This document shows, piece by piece, positions 41,041 through 52,016 of a DNA stretch of 64,000 nucleotides. The stretch covers positions 1-64,000 of the forward strand of contig JAPYMA010000865.1 of assembly GCA_035041965.1 (NCBI GenBank). The letters are read 5' to 3'. The notes beneath the pieces were generated by a model that was given only the letters and a program-made list of their open reading frames with translations, was not told where the DNA came from and ran no database searches. The DNA comes from Anisakis pegreffii (Eukaryota > Nematoda > Chromadorea > Rhabditida > Anisakidae). The translations under genes were made by a program, and so were the position numbers. The first letter of the stretch is position 1. Every line of letters starts with the position of its first letter.

Positions 41041-44000
41041 TTAAACTGTGTACAATTTTGTTCGAACATCAAGTTGGAACGTGTTTCGTAGAGATCTGAT
41101 CAGTTGGATCTGATGTGCGCTCCGTAAATTATACTTCCGCATTTGCGCAGACTTATAAAAACGGGTATCACGATTGCAAACAATCCTGAAATTCAGCTCA
41201 TGTGATCCCATAGTGTTGTCGCTTGCGATTTCTCTTAAGCGATACACTTCAGATGAAAAATGCAATATACATTGCGCTAAATCAAGCCATCGAACAATTA
41301 TCAAAAATTGATGTTGGTGATTCATAAAGAGTTTTTCTCACAGCGCAGTTTCGTAGTCAACATCGTGTCCTCGTCATACATGCAATGTATTTGGCGTGAC
41401 TAAAAGTAAGCGAATTAAACTGCATTCTTCTAAGTACAGCTGAATAAATACGGTTTTTTGAGAGATTTAAGTGATTTTTAACGAGAGTTTTATAGCGTAC
41501 ACATGGCAAGGAATCAAGGAAACAGACATTCTCTACAACTGCTAACCATTAAAGTAATCGGATTTGATTCGATGAGCACAAGGCGATTATTCTTTTGCTC
41601 AATACGATAAAGCGGTAGAGATGAACCGAATAGCCTATCTGCTTTCACTTCGTACTGGATTATCCAGTGAACAAAGCTTTACGTTCACTTGACGCAGATG
41701 AATGTAAAAAAATGATTTATTGAAGTTTTTTTACAATAGCAGAAAATTCATTAGATTCACTGAACGAACCAGTGGGCAAAAACTCTATGGACCACATCGG
41801 AGATAAAAGGAACAATAAAGTTGATTTGAAGGTATATCGCAGTTTATGCATTCTCTCCAAAAACCGTGTGCCCTCCAATTATGACACATTTTGTCTTTAA
41901 ACCATGGCTTTTACCATCTGATTGCATTCCCATTCCTTTAACTCGTATATTAATACTCAAAGTCATCTGAAAAGTAACACTCTCAAATCATCACGCATAT
42001 AGAGATACGTTTACCATTCAGGAAAGAAACAATCGGATGTAACTGAACGTTTTCGAATGAAACTGTCCATTCAATGAGGACGAAACCATTTAAACCGACC
42101 AGTTTGTCAATTCGTGCCATTAAGATGTAATGATTCGAATTTGAACACAAAATAAGACACACTAAGGTGTACAAACCACTATATTATTAGGACCAGCCGA
42201 TTCAATGACAATTGTATCTGAACTATCGGAATGCTGCGATCCGTTCGACGATTGAACCGTTGAGGGCAGTTGATCCGGTGCGTGCAAACGGTCTGAGAAT
42301 AAATTGACGCTTCTTTGACACTCTTTCAGCGCATTCCCTTCAATGATTCAATGGAGGACTGATTCGAAAATTGAATTGAATGCACGAAACAGTTTGAAAT
42401 TGGACAACGTTTTTCTATGGACGAGATGAAATCTATTTTGAAGATCGATGAACTTGATCAGTTTTTCCATGAATGGGACTAACGATAATCTAATGTGTCT
42501 GTAATGTTTTCTGAGGATTGTTGATGAGAAAAAATTGGTTTGCAAAAAGCGATATCGGGAACCTTCTGGTGTGGTAGCTTGTTGCCCTCCTTCAGCTGCC
42601 AAGTGTTCATCTGAAAGTGAAATAAGAGAATTATAAACGTAGATTATTTCTTATCGTAACAGTAACAAATGCTAAAAGCATTTATTATATTCTAGATGTT
42701 GTGTTGCGATGCCGTAATTTTGGAAAAAAATAACGGAAGTTTAGCGATCACTTCGGAGACAAATACATCAACTCTGACTGATCGAATGAGATGAATCATG
42801 AAAAAAAAGGTACTTTTTGATGTAAGTGACGAAGTACGTTGCGATGACGTTCTTGTATCAACATCATGAGGTGTCTTTAGCATTGCTGCAATCAAACAAC
42901 GCATTGGCTTTAGCTCATCCCGTTTCATTAGCACAGAACAAAATGGAATGGTCTTTCTCGACGCCTACAGATTTGCTCAATTCTCACGGTCAGCTAGCAG
43001 TGGAAGTATTATTCGACAAGAAACGAACCGGACTGTGATGAAAGAGAAACGGAATTTGATCGTTCCACACGAGCTTCATGAAGATTCCAGCTACCTAAAG
43101 CAGTTGCTGAGCTTCCTGAAATGGTAAACGGTTACTGTTCCGAAAAAGTATTTATTGTTAGACTCTTAAGACAAAGGTAAATACATGTGATCTTGAGTAC
43201 GTATGTCAGGACATATGGCTGAGGATAAAATGATGAGGATGGTGAACTTAAACAGCATCAAAAAGTTTTGCGTCTGATGCAGTAGATCCCAGTAGCCTTA
43301 TTCTCCTCATTTTCAGATAACAGTTGTCGACTGAAAATGTTTACGGTTAATTCCACGGACATTTTGAATGCCTCTCGAAAACTATTCATCTCAAATGTTG
43401 GTTCCTGTTTCATATGATTACTCTCACGTTGTACAAACAAGGAATAAATAGTTTCTTGAAATGGAAACTCATTGTGATGACAATCGTTTTTCAGTACTTT
43501 TAGTCGATGTTCCGATTTGTGTTTGATTCTTCGCCGTGCTGACAGTCTTAACACCACCATTTGTGGACCTTAATTCAGCTACTGAAATTACCATACCATC
43601 ATAGTGTATATGAAAGCAATCAGTTGGGTATTTTTTCGGCCATTTTGATGGAGAGAAATGTGAAATAAGCTCAAATACTTTGCGTCATTCATTACCTTGC
43701 CTCATTTTCGAATGGCACTCGGATCATTTTCCCATCTCCGCCATTGTGTGTTCGCTTCTTGGAACGCCGTCTCGGCGACCTGAACGAGAGACTTCTCGCC
43801 GTTTCGAAATCTAACACGTCATTCGAATCATCTCTAGATTGTCGTTGCTTCCTTCTGCCTGTCATACTCCCGTTGCTTTTTTGCGTCTTGTTCAGTGTCG
43901 ATCGTTTCTGTGCAAATCGCGTGTCATTTATTCGTGACTCATTTGATGACTCGATCTCATTCAATAGTTCATGTAATGATCTTGTTGGTTTGCCCACTCT

Positions 44001-47000
44001 TGAACGTCGCCGAGGCGTTTCCGAGTATTCATCTTGTCCTCTTGCTGCTTTTATTTCACAACTTTTCGAGCTCTCTTCATCCGTTTTCATTTTACTGTTA
44101 GTTTTGTCAGATTTCATATGTCCACTTTTGTTTGCATAACCATGGTCCATCATTGCTTGTTTGGTTGGTATGTTCTGGATGAGCGTCGTTTGCTCTGAAG
44201 GAACTCGAATTTTGCTTCGAGCCGTCTTCAAATTGGATAGCACAGAATCTGCGGAAGAGAATTTCTTAGCATCATTGACAGTCGAGCGTAACCCTTCAAC
44301 GGATCTTGCGCAATATGACTTCGCAGTTGACAGTTGATCTTTAGTCGATTTCTTGTCTGATCGAGCGGTGGTTAATCGCGGTTCGACATCGTTGCCATTT
44401 CTCGCCTTTTGTTTATCCCCCCGTTTACTGTTAGTTGCTCGTATAATCTTTGCCTCTTTGAACGGTCTGAAATGAGTCAGTCCGAATTTCTTTTAATTTG
44501 CTCAGCTTCCAGAAATAATTCTACGAGCTTATTTTCAAAGGCTTAGGCTTTATCTACTGATTGAAGCACACAAGCTTATTGCTCATTCTTAGCTGAAAGC
44601 TATGAGATGTTCCAGTTGAACTGCATGCGGTTGACGAATGCGCAACGTAAGAGTTGCTCTACATATCTATCCAATAGCACTCACTGTTCATCAGCTTCCT
44701 TCAGGTTGTTATCAGCGTATTCTGCAGAATAGTTTTCGTTGTGATACTCTTTTGACGGGACAACAACCCCTTGAGTCAAATTACGATGAGGGGATTTTGA
44801 AAGTTTTCTGATTGGCGCTGAAAAGAGTTTTGATGAAACAAGCGACTGAGTATAGAAAAGCGTAATGAATCAAAATCAGACATCTCCGTTGTTATCGAAA
44901 TCAACACTTGTTTACTTAGGCGGAAGGGTGGCTCCCCCCCCCCAAAGTAAACAAAAGTGAACAAGTGCCCTGTAAGGTTTTATCGCAGAAACAGATTATT
45001 CGGCTCTGAAGTTATTTGCGACTGTCATCTTAATATCACATTTTACAAATTTGTTCGTTTGTGATTGTTTTAAAAGATTTTCCTCTCAGTTTTACGTGAT
45101 TTCAATATTCATACCTTTGGGTTTCTTGAAGCCGTTAGCCTTTTGCGGTTGTTCTGAATTCATCAAATTCTTCTCCTTAATAATAATGTCACGACTCGTA
45201 TTTGCGCCGGGAGAGTGAGCTGTCTGGGAGTCACCCACAATCTTACGCCTCATTCTCCCTGATGTTATTTTAGGCTGAGGAGGTGATCGCTCTGGAGTGA
45301 GTGGCTCGACGCGAGGTGAATGTCGTCGTGGTGGTGTGCATCCACTGGGTGATCTCGCAGTACGTGTTTGATTAGAGCCTCGTGGAGTCTGCGGTTTGTT
45401 CTTGTTGAGAGCTCCTTCTGAAGCATCTGACTCAAATGCATTGCCTTGAGAATGTTGATTGAAGCAAATTGGAAGTCTGCGATATGAATGTAATGTCATT
45501 TCGAAATCAATTTTCGTTTTCAGCATGGCTGCGATTTCATCATTATCCTAGTATTAGGAAGGTTGACTGGGCATCATATATCCAGTTTCAGCGAGCATAT
45601 TTTTGAGAGATGAACTAAAAATTGGAAGCTGTTTGGCAAGCAGAAGCCAACAAGGAGGAGGAATTACACGAGTACATGACGTTCCGCTGCCAGCAATTTT
45701 ACAGGTATCAAATTTGTTCATCCCATGTGAGCCTATATCCCCACCTTGACTAATCTTCAGCCTGAAGCCGGATAAGATGAAGCCTAGGATTAAGCATCGG
45801 TTGGACTTCAGCCTAAGCACGTCTGGGTTGAGCCTGGGTTCGGCTTCAGACTAAACACTAGCCTAAGCCTAAGTGTAGGCGTAGTCCTATGTTGATTAGA
45901 AGAAATTAGCTTGCTTAGCACTTTTTTCACCGTGCATCAACTTGTTTGACATTGTTCCCACTTCGGTTGGAAGAATTGACTGTAGTTAAGCTTGAGCTAA
46001 AATGTAAGCTTTCTACGCGGTAGCTAGAAGTCCTGCAGGAGAGTGCAGAAATTTCATGGCAGCAGAAAACAGGCGACGGTGTTACGGCGGCGAAAAGACC
46101 TGATTCTGAATTATACACCTTGAGATTCGTCGGATACGGTTCCCTGTTGCATTCGCATCAGCTGCATTTGCTCGTCACCTAAACGTTTTAACAATCACAT
46201 AGTAATTCCATCTTACGAAGGTCGCATCTCCCAATAATAATGCATTCACTAAAAGACTACATCAGGTAAGAAGGTAGACGATAACATGAGGAATAAGGCG
46301 ATCTCAACAGCTGCGTTTGTGACAGCTTCCGGAACAGAAGTAAGTGTTGAAGGTGAGATTGTTCTAGAAATTCGTTTTATGATTATTTGTTTTGTGCCAT
46401 CCTGTCACGGATACAAAACATACTGGACAGTGGAGAAAAGAAGCCAGAAGATAGCTGTGAGCTGGCTGTCCGTAGTGTGGGCGATTTGGCTGTATCGTTT
46501 GGTGATATTGACAGCAGTTGCTTTGATCGCAGGCTCGAGGATGATCTGGAAAAGCTGATAGGAAATATATTTATGAGATGAGCTAAATTCAAGGTTCACT
46601 AATAGCGAGCGATTTTACGGCAGCGAGCGTGGATAGAGCAAGTTCATTCATAGGTATCAAGATGAAATGTGTTTAATAATTATGCTGAAGTGTGGAAAGC
46701 AGTACGCTCGGGAAGTGCTAAAGAAGGAGGAAGGTCAAATCGAACGAAAACGTTGTTGCTTTGAAAAGTTCACCTTTGTGTATCAGATAGAGATGAAGAT
46801 GATGTTGTTGTTTTATATGATCGCGTATCACTCATCGAGAGTAATTCGTTCTGCAAATGATTCATTCCCGTGTCACTTCACATGCCCTCTATTTGAGAAC
46901 ATTTCTCTGGCTTTGATATAACCCAGTGCTTCGTGGACTGCTTCTTATCCGCATCTTATCTTTTTTTACAGTGTTTAATGCAACCCCAAGCTTTTGAATG

Positions 47001-50000
47001 AACAAAGCATTATGCAAGTTAAATATTCATCAAAATAAATGTCGTCATAAATGCTCACATCAGTTCATCAGAATGCCCCTAAAATATTAGCAATTTTCTA
47101 AAATCATTTCCTCATTCGTGATTATTATATTAAACTGTTTCCCTGAAGTGTACATATATTTCATAAAACGTCGTAACATAATATTTTCCTCCTGCACGCA
47201 TAATAATGGAAGTCTAGTGGTGTGAAATGTCTCTTCGCCCCCAAACATACAAATGACCGCTGCTATCCTTATTTATTTAAAAGAGAACTTTACTACTCAC
47301 GAGATGGTTGTTCTCTTTAAGCACATCAGTAATTCGATATTACGATAATTTCTGTTTGTTGCAGTCGAAGAGAGTGCAATGCGCTTCAACAGAAAATCAA
47401 CTTTTTGCAATATTAACTGACATACATTTTGTGTCTTTCGCATTGGTGGCACGGTAATATCACGCTGAATTAAAATCACGTTTTCTCCGACGCAGATACG
47501 TTCGTTGTATTTGCAAGATTCTCTGTGTGCAGTTCCTTTCGTAGAGTCCTCCTTGTGTTGTTTGAAGGGAAATATTTCCTTAATAGATTACGATGCATGC
47601 AGTTGAGATGAATAATGGTAATAGAGTATCAGCATCATTCACTCAGTTTCGATGAGGGTTTCATTCTTTTGAAGAGTTGTGCAACCATCGATAATGCTTC
47701 AATCTATGGAAATTGCTTAATTTCGTCAGCACAATGCAAATTCATTTTGGCATGATGAAAAGCACAGATTCACTAGAACCATTGTAAACTGAATATTATT
47801 TTTTATTGTGTGTGATAAGTGGTGCAGCTAACTTACATCACGTGGCTCATTGGTACTTCCGTTCGCACGGAGCAGAATATCTTCTACGACAATATACCCG
47901 CCTCTTTTACCCGCGACGATTTGCTGCTTTGATTCCACCTTAAGTGGACCTCGTAAACTGAATATTCTTCTGCCATTTGATGTGCTTTCCGACTTAACGT
48001 TCCTTTCAGTATCTTTATTCACTGCAAATAAGTATCATCTCGAACACGGCGACGACGCTTTTGAAGGTGCCCATCTAATATTCGATCAGCATTAAGCAAA
48101 AGTTTGCAGACAGTTATTTTCTCGAATTCAAAAAATGAAATCCAGTTTGAGAAACTGGATTTCATTTTTTGAAATAAAATTTGAAATAATCCAGTGAAAT
48201 AATTGAACCAATTTCTACGATTCAGAGAATAGAAGAGAACAAGTCTCACCTAAATGAGGTGTTCTTATTTGATAGGTATGCGTCTCTTCGAATCGTTTTG
48301 ATTTTCCATCCGACAGAATCATTGGCTTGAGTGTTGATGATCGTTCAATGACAATATAATTGTCACCAATTTTTATTGATTGACTTGTTTTTGGTTTCAC
48401 TTTAACGTTCTCAAAAATTTTATTTTCTAGACATCACGATTACAGTTGTAAGCGTTATTTGTGATTCTATTATAATACAACTACAGAAACTTTCTTCTTT
48501 GCGACAAAAATTTGAGCTTTCTTCGCGACTTATTTGAAGGTTCACTTCTCGAGTGCTGATCTTTAACGATATCCTCAAACTGTTTTATGTCCCCAACTTG
48601 GTGCCAATACAATCATCAGTACTGCACTCATCAGTTTTTGAATGCACCTGACTGCGATGCACTTCTCCCTGACTCATAATGACTGAATGATATTGTCACT
48701 GTGCAGGTACCTCATCGCATCGTTGGCATATTCTCGGTGTAATCGCAATAAGTTTTTTCGTAGTGTCGCGTACACCAGAGCCGATCAGCTCAATACGATC
48801 CTCTATTAAAATGTCCGCATTTGCTTGACGTGACATCTTTCTCGAAGTATCAACTCTAATTGGCCCTTAAAATTATTGCTTAAATTAAATTATGCTCTTG
48901 TTGATATTGTTATTGTTGATATTGTTATAAATAATTTCACTGTATTTTGCAGTTAGATTTCAATACGCATACTCGTTAATTTCGGTTACCATCAACGGCG
49001 AACGAAATTTTGAATATGAGACAAGTTCCATTCATCGAATCATTCTCACAAATCAAACTGCAATAAAACTGAATTTTAAATTTACCGATGAGATTCGCGA
49101 TTGGTTGAGATCGTATAGGTTGTTCAATATCACTTTCTCTTACTAATGTTTCACTACCTCGAGATATCTACAAATGCACTACACAATTAAACATCATTTT
49201 ATGATGGTTATGGTAAACGCCAATTTGAACACAATAACTGTCTGAGATGTGGTCTGAAGGTGCTAAAAAAGGTGAATTATATCAAACCGTTAATCCACAA
49301 CACGATGAAAAATTTAAATTCGACGGTTTTTCACGTTACATTTTGCGAATGTAACGGTTTTTCATTACTTCATCATCATTTAGGGGTCAAACCATTTTCT
49401 CCATCACTTCCTGATGACGTTAGAATGTGCAACGAACAATGAATGGATAATAACGGTAAAATTGTCAGGTATACTCAAACATTCCAATATCTGACCGTTC
49501 TTTGAGTCTTTCTCGGATCTTTAATTGATTTAGATTGAAGCAGTCCTGGAGCTGATGCTGAAAGATAACGTGGATGCATTCATTAAGTGTCCTCTCTTGA
49601 ATTACTGAACAATTCGGGCACTATGATCATGTTCCATTAAAACAGCAGTTTACCATGAATATTACTAGTGTATGACAATTTTTAAGTGAATGAACATAGT
49701 CGATACTGAAGTTATGAGTGATAATCGAGATGTTAGCGTGAAATGTGGTGCGTTCCGGTGTGCGGGAATGACAGTCGCATATTCTTTCACTGGGTTGCAT
49801 AAGTGAATGTTCGATTGCAACATAACCGTCAAAAGTCTTCAGAAAACAGCTCTTTAATGACATTGTTCTGTAATTTACCTGACCGTGATATACCATACGT
49901 TTGCTCTGATGCAGGAATTTGTTCGTCTGTTTGCCTCATAACTGTGTACTCAGACGTACATTTGTTTAGCTGACATGATTCAGTTGCGAACCTTCCGCTT

Positions 50001-50657
50001 TCAAGGCTTCGATTTTTGTCACTGCAAAGTGATGAAAACAATGCGAGTAAAAGTGTTGCTGAGTTTAGCATTCCTTTCTGCGCTAGATTTGAATGAAACG
50101 TTTCGAATACTCTGCACAACTAAGAAGAACCGTCGGGATAAAATATTGAAAATGAAGATGTTTTCGTTTGTAGACATATGCATAATAACGGAACTACGTT
50201 TGACGTTCAGCTGAAACTTGTGCTTTAACGTTGTCGATAACTGTATTATTCAGATTGTGTTTAAGTGGCTCAAGCATTCCTTCCAGTGCATCCATTGCAT
50301 TTTGCATCTTAACATGCATCGCATAATCAACGAAATAGATCAGTACTCACAATCGCAATCAATTTCAACTTCATCATCGAGGATAGTTCGTAACTTGCGT
50401 TCGAATACATATATTAATTTCTACTTCATCACCGCCTTTTATCCTTTCCATCTAACGAATTTATGTGAATTCTTTTCGTCAGCTGAGCAAATGAAATTAG
50501 GTGACTATGAGTAATTTTGTGGTCGTCAAAGCTGACTGTAACTCAAATGAAGAAATGTGATACATACAATTATATCAGATTCCAACAAAGCGTTATCGGC
50601 TGTTAGATCGTGTTTATTCGAATTGAACGTTGCATTCAGCATGACGTTTCCTTCACC
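41041..50657 (-). CDS. Unidentified multi-exon gene: internal-repeat N-terminal half, basic Ser/Arg-rich C-terminal half
   Basis: Exons with good splice sites (minus, 5' to 3'): 50657-50568, about 50453-50350 (limits unclear), 50021-49879, 49167-49086, 48865-48711, 48409-48250, 48021-47837, 47578-47426, about 45478-45115, 44769-44685, 44466-43696, one near 43540-43400, one from 42610 down to about 42350, about 42320-42162, and a last exon ending 41041. Phase carries through 49167-47426 and through 45115-43696; the rest is tentative and two genes are possible. The first half holds four diverged repeats around G-x-N-x-I-V-I-E-R (ANADILIEDR, GDNYIVIERS, GGYIVVEDIL, GENVILIQRD). The second half is Lys/Arg/Ser/Pro-rich (SPRVEPLTPERSPPQP; RSPRRRSKKR), suggesting a nuclear, phosphorylated protein. 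A weak likeness of one C-terminal exon to the end of a SANTA domain was not good enough to name a family. Confidence 0.65.
45757..45885. repeat. Degenerate GCCTAA / AGCCTGGG telomere-like repeat
   Basis: Runs such as CTTCAGCCTAAGC, GAGCCTGGGTT and AGCCTAAGCCTAAG are repeated with variation. GCCTAA is the complement of the nematode telomere unit TTAGGC. The tract lies in an intron or spacer of the minus-strand gene. Confidence 0.65.
46357..46581 (+). CDS. Unassigned candidate coding exon
   Basis: The plus strand is open from about 46,357 to TGA at 46,579-46,581 with a balanced, helical composition (RIQNILDSGEKKPEDSCELA, then RRLEDDLEKLIGNIF). This is more protein-like than the serine-rich frames opposite it. 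A possible first exon begins with ATG at 46,286 and ends at a GTAAGT at 46,340, but the intron left between them would be only about 28 bp. It lies inside the span of the minus-strand gene. The family is not recognised. Confidence 0.35.
   Translation, partial: DCSRNSFYDYLFCAILSRIQNILDSGEKKPEDSCELAVRSVGDLAVSFGDIDSSCFDRRLEDDLEKLIGNIFMR
48127..48173. repeat. Perfect 22-bp inverted repeat with 3-nt loop
   Basis: TTCAAAAAATGAAATCCAG plus TTT (48,127-48,148), the loop GAG, then the exact reverse complement (48,152-48,173). It sits in the 48,022-48,249 intron of the minus-strand repeat gene, so any transcript would carry an unbroken 22-bp stem. Confidence 0.95.
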
Positions 50658-52016
50658 CTGCGAAATCGTTCTTTCATGTTCAAAGGATTTTTTGAAAGCT
50701 GATCAGCGCATTCAAACTTGACGAACAATGATATGATATGTTGGATGGAGTATGATTTCAGTATCCAAGAGAGTATCGACTGGGAATCCCTCGTTTAGAC
50801 TTCATTCTCCTAATCCTGAATGCTAACAGTGCTGTATGCTGAGCCTGTGAATTCCAGCAGGTATCATCTTCGGACCATGCGCATGCACTGGCTTGAACAC
50901 GGAGATAATGATATATTCTTCTTCCCTAACAAAACCTGACTATATATGCATACTCTCTCAACTGTCTGTTGTTTAGTCGTGGAATCACATGTCAAAATTT
51001 CGTTTACTCCCGAAGTTACCCTTGAAGTTTCATGAGGCTCATCTTATTGCATACCTTGATCAAGTCAAGGACCGCTGTTCCAATTTGATTCCGACTTAGT
51101 TTCGGGCTGAATTCTTCCCGTAATGTGTCTGCTCAATGAATTTTTACTACCAAATATTTTCCATAACACAACCAGCGGTATTTCTCAATAAGGTTCATTT
51201 GATTAGATCTATTCAATGACTAACCGAAGACTCACTCATGTTGACGTGACCGCGACCACTTATCAAATAACAACCGCTAAGCGGTCAAACTTAAACAAAC
51301 AATGCTTTAAGGTCCAATAATCGGTTATTTCGTCAAACCTTGCTTGCAGAAAATTTTCATGAGCCACGCAAATTCTCAAAGTTGAATGGTTTTTCAGATG
51401 CAAAATATTTTCGCCTCAACGGAACGTTATCAACCTGGTTCGGTAATTCTATGGCACCTTGCGCTGTGCCGTAAGCGAAAATCATAGTTTTCAGTACATT
51501 TCCGAATTGGATGTTTTCATCTAGGATCTGCACCTGAACTGAAGGTTAAGTTACAGCCTAAGCCTAACAGTAACTGTGAACCTAAGTCTGAGCCCAGTTC
51601 TAGCGGATGAGATTTCGGTTCATTTGGATGTATTTGAAAAGAAGTATGAGATTTGCAATTTGACGTCAGTTAACATGTTTTGTTATGGAACACCCTATCG
51701 CTTTTGGTTATAAATTGCGTTTTAAATTTTTAAGGGTGTATAAAATACTGAAAATTCACTCACTTCAGTTTATTCACAACACTTCCGAAATTGTTTAAAG
51801 TTGAAATTTAAAGTTGAAACAAACAATTTTACAATATTCGTTGAATGGTCGATTTATTCTTTCCTCTGCGATTCTATTCAAAATATCTTCAAAATATGTC
51901 CATTACTATTCAAATTGTTATTTTCATCTGATTATATAAACTTGCTTCAGCTGGCCATTTTCATTTGCACACCGTGCCGTCCACTTACACGGGTCGGCTT
52001 ATCTTCTCTACCAAAT
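50658..52016. other. Divergent region between the unidentified gene and the PITP gene
   Basis: No exon is supported here, although the 5' end of the minus-strand gene may extend into it. A short GCCTAAGCCTAA-type tract lies at about 51,547-51,600. A pyrimidine-rich acceptor-like GCTTCAG (51,944-51,950) precedes the PITP start by about 65 bp and may be its leader-splice site. Confidence 0.4.

Noticed and set aside
41983..42174. Possible SANTA domain (M18BP1/KNL-2 family) in the minus-strand gene
   Set aside because: Only a few residues (NSNHYILMARIDKL) resemble the end of that domain, and the tryptophan-rich first half was not found.
43744..44139. 131-codon plus-strand frame
   Set aside because: It is the mirror image of the Lys/Arg/Ser-rich minus-strand exon 44466-43696, which has matching splice sites and phase.
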